From NCBI GenBank assembly GCA_001606155.1, contig LODT01000013.1:1054001-1118000 (forward strand): 64,000 nt of DNA. The letters run 5' to 3'. Under the pieces are notes generated by a model, which worked only from the letters and a program-made list of their open reading frames with translations, did not search any database and had not been told where the DNA came from. Source of the stretch: Tieghemostelium lacteum (Eukaryota > Evosea > Eumycetozoa > Dictyosteliales > Raperosteliaceae). Positions 24,535 to 35,289 of the stretch are shown here, piece by piece. The translations under genes and the position numbers were made by a program. Position 1 is the first letter of the stretch, and each line of letters starts with the position of its first letter.

Positions 24535-27500
24535 ATGCCACCAAAAGGAAAAAAGAAGGGACAATCTTTACCAGGTGAATTGTCATCTGATGAAGATATG
24601 CCAATTAAAAAGGGAAATAATAATAATAATAATAAGAAACAACAGCCACAAGGTAAAGGTGGAAAGAAGTTTGAATCTGATGATGAAGATATTCCTCAAC
24701 CAGTAAAGAAAGGTCAACAACAGAAACAACAACAACCACAAGGTAAAGGTGGAAAGAAAGTTGAATCTGAAGATGAAGAAGATATTCCACAACCAGTAAA
24801 AAAAGGTCAACAACCACAACAACAAAAAGGTGGTAAAGGTGGAAAGAAGCAAGATTCTGATAACGAAGATGATATTCCACAACCTGTAAAGAAAGGCCAA
24901 CAACCACAACAACAAAAGGGTGGTAAAGGTGGAAAGAAAGTTGAATCTGAAGATGAGGAAGATATCCCACAACCTGTTAAAAAAGGTCAACAACAGAAAC
25001 AACAACCACAAGGTAAAGGTGGAAAGAAAGTTGAATCTGAAGACGAAGAAGATATCCCACAACCTGTTAAAAAAGGTCAACAACAACAAAAAGGCGGAAA
25101 AGGTTCTAAAAAACAAGAATCTGACGAAGAAGAGGACATTCCACAACCAGTTAAGAAAGGTCAACAACAACAAAAGGGTGGAAAAGGTGGAAAGAAAGTC
25201 GAATCTGAAGATGAAGAGGATATTCCACAACCAGTAAAGAAAGGTCAACAACAACAAAAAGGTGGTAAAGGTGGAAAGAAAGTTGAATCTGAAGATGAGG
25301 AAGATATCCCACAACCAGTAAAGAAAGGTCAACAACAACAACAACAAAAAGGTGGTAAAGGAGCAAAGAAAGTTGAATCTGAAGATGAGGAGGAAAATAT
25401 TCCACAACCTAGTTAAAAAAGGTCAACAACAACAACAAAAAGGAGGTAAAGGTGCAAAGAAAGTTGAATCTGAAGATGAAGAGGAAGAAATCCCACAACC
25501 TGTTAAAAAAGGGAAAAAGGATCAAAAGAAAGCAAATAAGAAACAACAAGAATCTGAGGATGAAGAGGAAGAAATCCCTCAACCAGTAAAGAAAGGTACA
25601 ACAACAACAACAACAAAAAGGTGGTAAAGGTGCAAAGAAAATTGAATCTGAAGAGGAAGAGGAAGATATCCCACAACCTGTTAAAAAAGGAAAGAAAGAC
25701 CAAAAGAAAGCAAATAAGAAACAACAAGAATCTGAAGAGGAAGAAGAACTTGAAGATATTCCACAACCTGTAAAGAAAGGAAAGAAAGATCAAAAGAAAG
25801 GTAATAAGAAACAACAAGAATCTGAAGAGGAGGAAGAAGTTGAAGATATCCCACAACCAGTTAAAAAAGGTAAAAAAGATCAAAAGAAAGCTACTAAGAA
25901 ACAAGAGGAGGAGGAAGAAGAAGAAGAAGAAGAGGAAGAAGTCCCAACAAGTAAAAAGTCATCTAAAAAGTCAAAGGATAGTGATCTTTCTGATAAGATG
26001 TCTGATCTCTCTATTAAAGATAAAAAGAAATCTTCATCCTCAAAGAAATCTTCAAAATCTTCTAAAAAAGAGGAGGAGGAAGAAGAACCTGAGGTAGAGG
26101 AGGAAGAAGAAAAAGAGGAAGAGCAAGAAGTTCATATGTCATTGGCAGAACGTAAAGCTGCTAAAGAGGCAAAGAAAAAGGAAAAATTAGAAAAGAAGAA
26201 GGAGAAAGCTGCAAAGAAGAGATATCAAGAAGATGAAGATTTTGATAAGATTAAAGAGAAACAAAAAGTTGAGTTGGATTATGATAATATGGATATTGAA
26301 GATGTACCAGGTATTGATCCACCTACTTTTGTTCATTTGAAATCTGGTGAATCTTTGAGATCAAAGATTGGTAATGATATTAAATTTGATGGTTTGACAT
26401 TACAGGTTCCTGGTAAGACTTTACTGGAGAATGCATCTTTGACTTTGGCATACGGTCAGAAATATGGTTTTGTAGGTAGAAATGGTATTGGTAAGAGTAC
26501 TCTTGTAAAGAAGATTGCAACTCGTGATGAGATTGTAATCGCACCTCATTTGAGAGTTTTGTATGTAGAACAAGAAGTGGAGGGTGATGATGATACTCCT
26601 CTTCAACAGGTACTCAATAGTGATTTGGAAAGAGCTTGGTTGATTAAGGAAGAAAAGATTCTAACTGAACTGGAGAAGGAGGATCCAAATTGGATGTTTA
26701 ATCCTAGAGAGAAAAGAAATTATACTTTGAGAGATGTCTATGATCGTCTCAAGGAAACTGATGCTGATAGAGCTAATGTCAGAGCAGAGAATATTCTCGT
26801 GGGTCTGGGTTTCACAAGTCAGGAGATCACAGTCAAGAAGACTAAGGAATATAGTGGTGGTTGGAGAATGAGAATTGCATTGGCACGTGCACTCTTTTGT
26901 AAACCTGAGATTCTGTTATTGGATGAACCTTCTAATCATTTAGATTTACATGCATGTGTATGGTTGGAGAAATACCTTTCAACATGGGACAGAACTTTGG
27001 TAGTAGTAAGTCACGAAGCTACCTTTTTGAATGAGGTAGTTGATAATATAATTCATATTCACGATAAGAAACTATCACAATACAAGGGTAATTGGGACGC
27101 TTTCCAAGCACAGAGAGCTGTAAAAATCAGAACTCAAGAATCCAAAAAAGACAAACAAGATGTTAAAATCAAAAAACTCAAAGATTTTGTTGAAAAGAAC
27201 AAAAACAACAAAAATGCAAAAGTTGCCTCCTCTAGAAAGAGAGATTTGGAGAAGATTGAAGTTGTTAAAGTGGAAAGAGAAGACGCATCTTTGGTTGTAG
27301 ATTTCCCAGAACCTGAATACCTTACACCACCATTACTTAGATTTGATGATGTTTCCTTTGGATACGAAGGTCAAAAAACCATGTTCCAACACTTGTTTTG
27401 CGGTGTTGATATGGACAGTAAAATTGCATTAGTTGGTATGAATGGTGTCGGTAAATCCACTCTGATGAAACTCATGGCTGGTGAGTTACATGAAACCACT

Positions 27501-27998
27501 GGTTATATTGAAAGATCACGTAAATGTCGTGTTGCAAGATTTAGTCAACATTTTGTAGATCAGTTGAATACTGATGTATCTGCTATTGAATACTTTCAAC
27601 AGAAATTCCAAAATCCACCTATTCAGAAGATTCGTAACCATCTAGGTAGATTTGGTATCACTCAAAATCTTCCATTACATAAGATTTCAACATTATCTGG
27701 AGGTCAAAAGAGTCGTGTAATTCTAGCTGAGTTGGCATGGGCTGAACCACATATTCTCCTATTGGATGAACCTACTAATCATTTGGATATCGATGCTATT
27801 GAAGCTCTTGCTAATGGTATTAATGAATATAAAGGTGGTGTAGTATTAATCAGTCACAATCAACATCTTATCAATCTCATTGCAGATAAGATTTGGGTTG
27901 TCAAAAAGAATGGTACAGTTTCACTTTATGATGGTGACTTTATGGATTACAAAGCTGAAATCTCTAGAGAAATTGATAATATGATTATTAGATCCTAA
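24535..27998 (+). CDS. abcF4: ABCF ATPase, AbcF4 (ABCF1/ABC50-like), with two frame breaks in its repeat tail
   Basis: A soluble twin-ATPase of the ABCF family, associated with ribosomes and translation in other organisms. The N-terminal ~490 residues are Lys/Glu/Gln-rich repeats. The ATPase part has Walker A GRNGIGKST, signature YSGGWRMR and Walker B ILLLDEPSNHLD. The second set is GMNGVGKST, LSGGQKSR and ILLLDEPTNHLD. Total span (~1150 codons) fits AbcF4. The frame shifts by +1 near 25410 and again near 25600, both inside the repeats and next to A-rich runs; the ATPase domains are intact. I suspect sequence or assembly errors. If the breaks are real, translation could only restart from about 25998, giving a 666-residue protein. 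Confidence 0.85.
24640..25905 (+). repeat. Tandem coding repeats in abcF4
   Basis: About a dozen imperfect units encode the pattern KKVESEDEEDIPQPVKKGQQ with variable Gln and GGKGG spacers, roughly 90-110 bases each. Both frame breaks of the gene fall in this tract. Confidence 0.85.
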
Positions 27999-28164
27999 AT
28001 TTCAAATAACTACAAAATACAATAACAATAATAACAATACAAAAATAATGTCTTTTATATTTTTTAATTATTAATAAATACACATATCATTCATATAAAT
28101 AAACAAATTTAAAGTAAATTTTTAAATAATTGTTATGCTTTTTTTTTTTTGATTATTATTTATT

Positions 28165-29449
28165 TTAATGGTGATGATTTTGAGATGCAGCATTCATATT
28201 TAATGATTGATTGATAGCAGCACTAATGTTACTCAATGGTGGTGTTAGTGTTGGTGTATTGATAGATGGAGTTAAATTTGGATTGAAAGCATTTGCGTGT
28301 GAAAGGTCACCTAATAATAGCAATAATTGTGATAACCATCTTTTTGTTGTAAAATCTTTTTCATCCTTTAAATGTGAATTAAATGTACCATCCTTTAATG
28401 AATCTGGTAAAACTTGTCTTAATAATTCTTTTGATCTATAATATATTATATAAATATTAGTATATATAACCATTTTAATTAAATTAAACTCTATAAATAC
28501 CTTTGATTATCAGTTAATCTTAGGTAACATCTGATAACATGTTTTAAAACTCTTGCAGATGGTTGTTCAATTAATTGTTGAACCATAGTAGAGAGCACTG
28601 ATAGAAATGCTATAATTCTTTCATTCGAAACACATATATAATTAAGACCCATGTCATCGAGTAGAATCTTTTGAACTATAAATGTTGCTACCGTTTTTGA
28701 TGATTCAGAACCAGTTTCCATGATTCTTACACATAGTGTCATAATCTCTGTACTTAAAAGAAAGTCGATGACTGTACTATCGTCAACCTTTACCAAGGCA
28801 CCAATGACTCCTAGACTTATCAATCTAAGGAATTCAAATGGTTTATTTTTACTAGATGTATTTAAAAATGGATATAAAAATAATGGTATATGAGCTATAT
28901 GTCCCAATATTGTTTTGTTGAAGTTCAAATTGAAGTTGTGTGTTTTTTCAAATTTGAAAAGTGTGGTGGGTATAAGAGGAGATAATATTAATATATTATA
29001 TTGAGGATATTAATGATATTTAATGATAATCAAAACTTACAATGAAGGAAAAATGTTCTAGTGTCTTGGTGAGAGGCAACACATTGTAATAATACTAAAG
29101 CATTACAAACTCGATTTGAAGGTGCTGCTTTTAGCTTTGGTGGTGATAAGAGTGGGTAGATGGATACAATCTCTTGTAAGAGTGCTGCCATAGTTCCAAA
29201 ACTATTGAGTAATATAGGTGCAAGATCAGGTATAAACTCACGTTTCTTGCTTAATTCCAACAATGCATTTTCTCTTTTTTCGGGAATTGTCAGATCCTTC
29301 ACCGCAGTGTATATTTGTTGAAGTTGTTCTTTGTCTAGTTGTGGTATTGCCTGTTGTGGTGATGTGTTACTTTGTTGCTGTTGTTGAGGTGATGTCATTT
29401 GTTGACTATAGTCACTTTGTTCCTGTAAAGTATTCGTTGGTGATGACAT
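28165..29449 (-). CDS. CNOT9/Rcd1, CCR4-NOT complex subunit
   Basis: I read this as complement(join(28165..28435,28501..28894,29041..29449)), 357 residues; all three junction phases agree. A Gln/Pro/Ser-rich N-terminus (~60 residues) precedes the armadillo-repeat Rcd1 domain. Diagnostic stretches are [69 protein letters not shown] and [14 protein letters not shown]9 is a core subunit of the mRNA deadenylase complex and binds Trp-containing repressors. The C-terminus is Asn/Leu-rich. The first intron (146 bases) is long for this window. Confidence 0.93.
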
Positions 29450-29732
29450 GATTTATAATCTGTTGGAGTGAGGGTCGTTGCTTAATTTCTGGTTTTATAA
29501 ATTATAAAATGATGTTTTAAAAGGTGAATGTGAATGTTTGGTATTGTTATTTATACAAAAAAGGGAGGAAAAGAAAAAAGATAAAGATAGAAGTGTGTGA
29601 TGAACATTTATTTAAAGAAAAAAAAAAAATTAAAAATTTTCATTTCAATTTAATAACAAACTATTTTCAAAATGGACATTCTTGGGCTGGCTATTAAATG
29701 GTATTTGGTAAAGTGATGTAATCATTTTCACA

Positions 29733-30213
29733 CAATATTAAATATGAAACAAAAGAAGAAATCACATCAGCAGTTATTGATAATACCTCTATTGAGAAAT
29801 TTCAATTCATCACACTTGATGTTATATCTCATACAAATAATGATGAAACAATGAAATTAGATTATTTATCAATTTGGAAAGATAAATCACATCTTAAAGA
29901 AGTTGAAATTTTCAGAGAAGATAGATGTATAACCGAAATGGCGAATTTGGAGAAGCTGGATATCAAATTTTATCAAGGCACCAAAAGTAAAGAGTTAGAA
30001 AAGTATATTATTCCAACAAAATTACCAAAATTGGAAGAATTGAAAATCTTAGGTTTTGAATTTTCTACCATTAATCAGATACTGAAAACCAATCCAAATA
30101 TCACTAAAATGACACTTCTTGCACTTGAAATCAATGAATTAGTCAGTATACTAGATTCACAACAATTTCCAACACTTTCAGATCTGTTCATTGAATGGTT
30201 TGTAAGGGAAAAA
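29733..30213 (+). pseudogene. Fragment of the F-box/LRR-like gene family
   Basis: This 480-base piece matches the middle of the three full F-box/LRR-like genes in the window, closest to the copy at 36682-38427 (shared ITLDV and the segment after IEM). It lacks the F-box start and the 3' end and stops shortly after a one-base loss in TTCATTGAATGG (others have TTCATTGAAATGG). It joins directly to the 3' end of the transposon-like element at 30214-32161. The left junction is at about CACAATATTAAATATG. Confidence 0.85.
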
Positions 30214-32161
30214 AGATAGTATAATAATAAGGATTCAATAAAACACGAATTTCTTTATTTTTTAAATATTATTCATTTTTAAAATGACATCATTTAATGC
30301 ATCTGATGTATGTATATTTCCATATACTCATATGTATCAAAGGTTTAGTTACATAACAGTGAATGCATTTAAAGAATGACATTGGAGAATAGACTGCTTT
30401 GTTTCCAGTAATGGTAGCATATTTTCATATCACCACCCATGTGTAGATCTAAATTAATTACTAAAGTACCTAGTTTTAACTTGGATTCTTTCTTTAGAGA
30501 GTTTAGAGCTTTCCAAACTAATGATAGATGGTCTCTCATATGTTCGTACTCCTCTCCACCATGTTTAACCATAAACTGTTTACAATTAGAGAAAGACTTT
30601 ATCTCTAAAACTGATTTGGAATGGCTAATTGTAGAGTCTAATATTTCAATAGTACCAGACAACATTGAATGTTTTCTTGTGGAAGTTTCTTGAGCTGAAT
30701 CTAAAGAGGGTTTAATGGTTACTGGCTTTGTGATAACAGTATTCTGTCTTGCAATTTCATAGGCGATTATATCAGCAGGGTGGAATATAAACCCTTTATC
30801 AATAGGAGCACATCTAAAGATTTCCTCCATCCTTTTCCTTTTGTATTGAATAAAACTTTCAATTTGATAGAGATTTAAATCTCTCTTTTCAAAAGTGAAA
30901 ATTCTTAATATATTTTGTATTTGTTGTGCACTGAGACCCATTTCAGTTTTTAATGCAGCAACCTTAGCTGTGGATAAAGAGATTTTCATGTCTTTTACTT
31001 TAAAAAAATCTAATTTTAAATCACATTTCAAGAAACCTTCATCATAGAATCTCTGATGTTTTAGATATTTTTCTCGATGGTGCATGCAAAGGTTGATATA
31101 CTGTTTAAGGTTATCAGTATAATTACATAGTTCATCCAAAGAGAAATATTGGTTTTCACCACTAGAGTTACAATCACCATTACCATCACCATTACCACCA
31201 CCAAAACTGCTCCTATCAGACTCTACTCCTCTAATTTGAAACTCAATCAATGGGAATGTATTTCTGAATTCTTTTTGTTCTTTAGACTTTTTACATTGTT
31301 GGATGAGTTCTTTAATCTGTTTGGTTCCCACAGACTTTAATTCTCCATATTGTGACTCCAAATCTTCACTTGATAAAATTGGATGATTTATTATTATCTC
31401 TCGTAACCAAAACAATTGACTCATTAACGATCTATCCATTTCTTCTTCTTGTTGTTTGGCATGTTTAAATGATTCATATAACCCTTTAAATTTCTCCATT
31501 ACACCATTAATATATTCTCTTTCAATTGGATCTTCTTCTTCTTGTTCTTCATCATCATCATCATCATCATCCATTACACTATCCAAAGATGATTCATCCA
31601 TTTTACCATTTACTGTTGGATTCATTATTTTGTTTATAATTTTACTTCTAAATAACCTAGTTACTCTATTAATGATACTTGGTGGTTTTTCTATCTCCAT
31701 TCTGATATCTTCATCAAAATTCTGGCTATTGTTAGCTTCCTCTTCGTTGTTGTTCAGGTTGAAACAAGGGCAAGATTCATTACAATCTTTATGAGATTGA
31801 ATATGACGTTTCATATTTTTCTTTAAAATTTGTTCGAAACAATGGTTATGTGGACACACTTGATGCTTCTTTTTTAATGGAATAGAGTCTTTATTTGCAC
31901 TACCATCTTCATTAATGGATAATATTATATGTTTCTGGCAATTGCCCTGTGGCATGTGTGTTCGATTTCTAATTCATGCTCATGAATGCCCTTCATTCCC
32001 TTGCTTTTAAATAACCCTTCTGTTCTAAATTCACAACCAAGATGCCGGCAAAAATAATATTCTCCATCTTTTTTTAGAGGTAATATAATATCAGAGTTAT
32101 CTTTTTCTGCTTTTGAGTAAACTTTAATTGACTTTTTGCTTTTTCTTGCTCTTTTAGCCAT
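30214..32161 (-). mobile_element. Partial copy of an unclassified transposable element with zinc-finger-like protein
   Basis: The minus strand holds two overlapping open stretches, 31925-32161 (78 residues) and 30369-31955 (528 residues). The first has Cys/His spacing YFCRHLGC...HEHELEIEH. The second has a clear C2H2-type finger CPHNHC...MKRHIQSH, an Asp/Glu-rich linker, a helical region and a C-terminal HMGGDMK motif. A similar GDMK motif occurs in DDE-transposase-like families. The frame is interrupted near both ends of the long stretch. Bases 30219-30335 are nearly identical, inverted, to 36480-36605, the 3' end of the element copy at 35290. I infer one element family, here with its 3' half largely deleted. 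Class not recognised; a multicopy host gene is the alternative. Confidence 0.55.
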
Positions 32162-32401
32162 GTTGACTCTTTTCTGAAGTAGTTACTAACTTTTCTAATC
32201 TATATTTATCCTTTTTTGCTTTATCTGTCAGTTAGTTTAATTTGTAAAAATTATGCAAAAACCGACCTTTTCTAAAACCTATAAATACTTTTTAATAAAT
32301 CTATTCTATTTATTAAATACGAAATTTTATCTAATATTCAAATATATATTTGCACTCATAAAATATGACATTTGACTATCTGTATCTTGAGATTTCTGAA
32401 A

Positions 32402-34162
32402 TTAAAAATAAATTTTACCAATTTTATTTCCTCTAATGACTGAGTATTTGTTGAAAATGTGAATGAGTTTCTTACTATATATATAATCAGAAATTGTAAC
32501 TGTAGAAGGTAAGCATAGTTTCTTAATTGTTGTGTTATTTGAAAGAATTTCATCAAGTAAATTGTAATCAATTTGATCTTCACTAAAGTTATCATTTAGC
32601 CCAAAGCATACAATTAAACTAATATAGCTTCTGTTAACTTGAATTATTGACATTAAAAATGACTGAGGTTTCTTCATCTCAATTTCATATTCTCGAATTT
32701 TTAAATATCTTATGGTTGTATTATTTTGGAATGCTGATAAAACTACATTCTCTTCACATATGTTTTTTCCCATCCAAACCATTTCAATGAACAAATCTGA
32801 AAGTGTTGGAAATTGTTGTGAATCTAGTATACTGACTAATTCATTGATTTCAAGTGCAAGAAGTGTCATTTTAGTGATATTTGGATTGGTTTTCAGTATC
32901 TGATTAATGGTAGAAAATTCAAAACCTAAGATTTTCAATTCTTCCAATTTTGGTAATTTTGTTGGAATAATATACTTTTCTAACTCTTTACTTTTGGTAC
33001 CTTGATAAAATTTGATATCCAGCTTCTCCAAATTCGCCATTTCGGTTATACATCTATCTTCTCTGAAAATTTCAACTTCTTTAAGATGTGATTTATCTTT
33101 CCAAATTGATAAATAATCTAATTTCATTGTTTCATCATTATTTGTATGAGATATAACATCAAATGGGAAGAATCGAAATTTCTCAATAGAGGTATTATCA
33201 ATAACTGCTGATGTGATTTCTTCTTTTGTTTCATATCTAATATTGTCTAAAGATATTTCAACATGTTTACATTGAACTCTATTGAATAGATCTAAAACAC
33301 TTTTTAGAGATATTGTGTCATTTGAAACAATACTAAGTTTCTGGAATTTACTGATATCCGCAATCCATTTTACTATGGTGTCAAATGTACAATCTAATAG
33401 AGTAATGTCATTAATAGATAATTTCTGTAAATTTGGTGATCTTGATAGGATTGAATATAATGCATTTTTACTAATCTTTATAGAATACAATTCAAAATGT
33501 CGAAGTTGTGTCAATTGATTATGATACTTCAATGCAGAGATTGCTACACACCCAATTTTTAATCTTGTAAATAAATTTTGATTGAAAACAATCTCTGTGA
33601 TATTCTCTGGAATTTCTTGATAACCACTTTGGCAAGATAAATATAATTTATATTTAATATTATCACAAAACTCCGATAAAAGATTTTCTGAATCTAATTT
33701 ATATGTCTGAAACACAACTTTTTTCAGGGTTTTATAATAGTTGAAATCAGATTTAGTGATTTTATCAGTGAAATTGGTTAAAGTTACTACTTTATCTCTT
33801 ATTTCTCCTCCAAGTTTGTTCTTGTCTAATAAAACTTTTGAATCTAGTTCAAAAGCAATATTATATCTATCAGCTAATCGAAACCATTTATTTATCATTT
33901 CATAGTTAATTCTTAATTCCATTTCATAACCATTTCTTATATAATAAAATTTACCAGTTGTTAAACTATTATTTACTTTTAACATTCGAAATATCACTTG
34001 ATTCCATTTCTTTGAAATCAATGTATATCTATGAATAAAACCAATCAAATATTCAAAATCATCTTCTATTCTATTGAGTAAATATTCTAATATATCTTTA
34101 ATAATAAGATTAGGTAGTATTGTTGGTTTTACAAATAATGTTGTTGTCATTTTATTTAACAA
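32402..34162 (-). CDS. F-box/LRR-like protein, copy 1
   Basis: A 586-residue single-exon protein. The N-terminus is F-box-like: LPNLIIKDILEYLLNRI, then ISKKWNQVIFRML. The rest is a string of leucine-rich stretches such as LTQLRHFELYSIKISKNALY, LPKLEELKILGFEF and NPNITKMTLLALEIN, consistent with an LRR solenoid. Dictyostelids have large families of such proteins, presumed substrate receptors of SCF ubiquitin ligases or remnants of them. It is the left outer end of the palindrome: the copy at 40434-42176 is its mirror, and the copy at 36682 is more diverged at both ends. The start is the Met-Thr-Thr-Thr shared by the copies; a Met three codons earlier is possible. Confidence 0.8.
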   Translation of the reverse strand: MLNKMTTTLFVKPTILPNLIIKDILEYLLNRIEDDFEYLIGFIHRYTLISKKWNQVIFRMLKVNNSLTTGKFYYIRNGYEMELRINYEMINKWFRLADRYNIAFELDSKVLLDKNKLGGEIRDKVVTLTNFTDKITKSDFNYYKTLKKVVFQTYKLDSENLLSEFCDNIKYKLYLSCQSGYQEIPENITEIVFNQNLFTRLKIGCVAISALKYHNQLTQLRHFELYSIKISKNALYSILSRSPNLQKLSINDITLLDCTFDTIVKWIADISKFQKLSIVSNDTISLKSVLDLFNRVQCKHVEISLDNIRYETKEEITSAVIDNTSIEKFRFFPFDVISHTNNDETMKLDYLSIWKDKSHLKEVEIFREDRCITEMANLEKLDIKFYQGTKSKELEKYIIPTKLPKLEELKILGFEFSTINQILKTNPNITKMTLLALEINELVSILDSQQFPTLSDLFIEMVWMGKNICEENVVLSAFQNNTTIRYLKIREYEIEMKKPQSFLMSIIQVNRSYISLIVCFGLNDNFSEDQIDYNLLDEILSNNTTIKKLCLPSTVTISDYIYSKKLIHIFNKYSVIRGNKIGKIYF

Positions 34163-34986
34163 AAAATATCTCTAGACAAATAAATAAAAATATTCAGAAT
34201 ATATTTATAAATCGCAATATACAATATTATAAAATACTGATTTATTTTTTTTTCACCACTTTATCGAAATTTGAATGTGTTTGTATTTGAAAATTTTTCT
34301 TTTTTTCAAATAAGGAAATTGGGAAAAAATTAAAATTACACTCATTTTGTTTATTTTCAAATTATTTATTACACAGGATGACTCCTGGGGTTAAAATTTT
34401 TAATGGAACATTTGAACAAGACAATGAGAAAATGTGTAGTATATACTTTGCTATTAAATTATGGGTGCTGAATGCATATCAATACCATTGGTTAGCTAAT
34501 GTAGAAGATGTTTATTCCTACATGAAACCGTTCTATGAAAATTTTGAAGAACACATCATAAACACATGTCCACATTGGCCAAATGTAAGAGTTGACGATT
34601 ATATAAGAAGTGACGAAGATGATATGTTGAAAGAAAAATTTTTCAGAAGAAACTCCACTGCTCTAAGAAGAAAAAGAAGTTTTTATGAGAAATATAATTT
34701 GTTGTGGCTAGGAAATGTTTATTTTACACAAAACTACGCCCAGATTTTTTTTTAACAACTCAGAATCAAAATATTTTACTCAAAATTGTTAACTAATCAA
34801 GCAGTGTGGTATACAAATCAGGAAATGTTTTACGCTTTTTATAATGTTAGAATTAAACTTAAATCTCTTGGTTTTAATTTAAACATGCCATTGTTTATAA
34901 CAGTATTTTTTAAAGATTAAGAAAATATATAAAAAGTCAATGCCTAAAAACTTAAGAGACTGAGAAAGTGAAGGGGAATCGCACTG
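32412..34986 (-). repeat. Left arm of a large inverted duplication
   Basis: It matches 39567-42168 on the opposite strand across the whole F-box gene, its promoter, the 126-codon reading frame and ~200 bases beyond, up to GAAGGGGAATCG. Homology stops inside both F-box stop regions on the outside. Spacing between the arms is 4.6 kb. Confidence 0.85.
34378..34755 (+). CDS. Uncharacterised 126-codon reading frame, left copy
   Basis: Starts MTPGVKIFNGTFEQ and is followed by an aromatic-rich helical stretch and a basic tail (ALRRKRSFYEKY). The bases before the ATG read TTACACAG, which could be a splice acceptor, so this may be a terminal exon. The mirrored copy at 39825-40190 differs at about ten residues, and both stay open, suggesting that it is or was coding. 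It sits back to back with F-box copy 1, 216 bases from its start. I do not recognise the family; it could belong to a transposon. Confidence 0.45.
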   Translation: MTPGVKIFNGTFEQDNEKMCSIYFAIKLWVLNAYQYHWLANVEDVYSYMKPFYENFEEHIINTCPHWPNVRVDDYIRSDEDDMLKEKFFRRNSTALRRKRSFYEKYNLLWLGNVYFTQNYAQIFF

Positions 34987-35289
34987 CAAATTACCTCTTA
35001 GTTGATCATTATTAGCTCACGTGAATTAATCACTTTTTAATCTCCAATAATAGAATTAAAAAAAATAAATAAATAAAATAGGGTGCACCACTTTAAATTA
35101 AAAGACTGTCTCATTAACAATATAATTTATTTACTATGTAGTGTCGTTTCAAATCCTCATATTAAAAGTGATCAACTAAGAGCATTTCTTCTCTGGAGTG
35201 AAACACTCTTACTTAGTCACTTAAAAACCTAGGTTGTTAATTTTTTTTAGTTTTTTTTTTTTTTCTCTACTGTGCAATTTAAGTTTGAA
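34756..35289. other. Non-coding stretch with inverted repeats
   Basis: The first ~230 bases belong to the left arm of the palindrome. After base 34986 the arm homology ends. The remainder contains a 14-base perfect inverted repeat (34995-35008 with 35169-35182), and ATCACTTTTTAAT is mirrored by ATTAAAAGTGAT. No gene is seen. Confidence 0.5.
34995..35182. repeat. Inverted-repeat structure, possible MITE remnant
   Basis: CTCTTAGTTGATCA at the left is matched perfectly by TGATCAACTAAGAG at the right, with a second imperfect pair nested inside. The unit starts ~10 bases after the end of palindrome arm homology, so it may mark an insertion or breakpoint. Confidence 0.45.

Noticed and set aside
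24583-25407. Long open frames antisense to the abcF4 repeats
   Set aside because: They are the complement of low-complexity coding repeats; the sense frame continues into clear ABCF domains.
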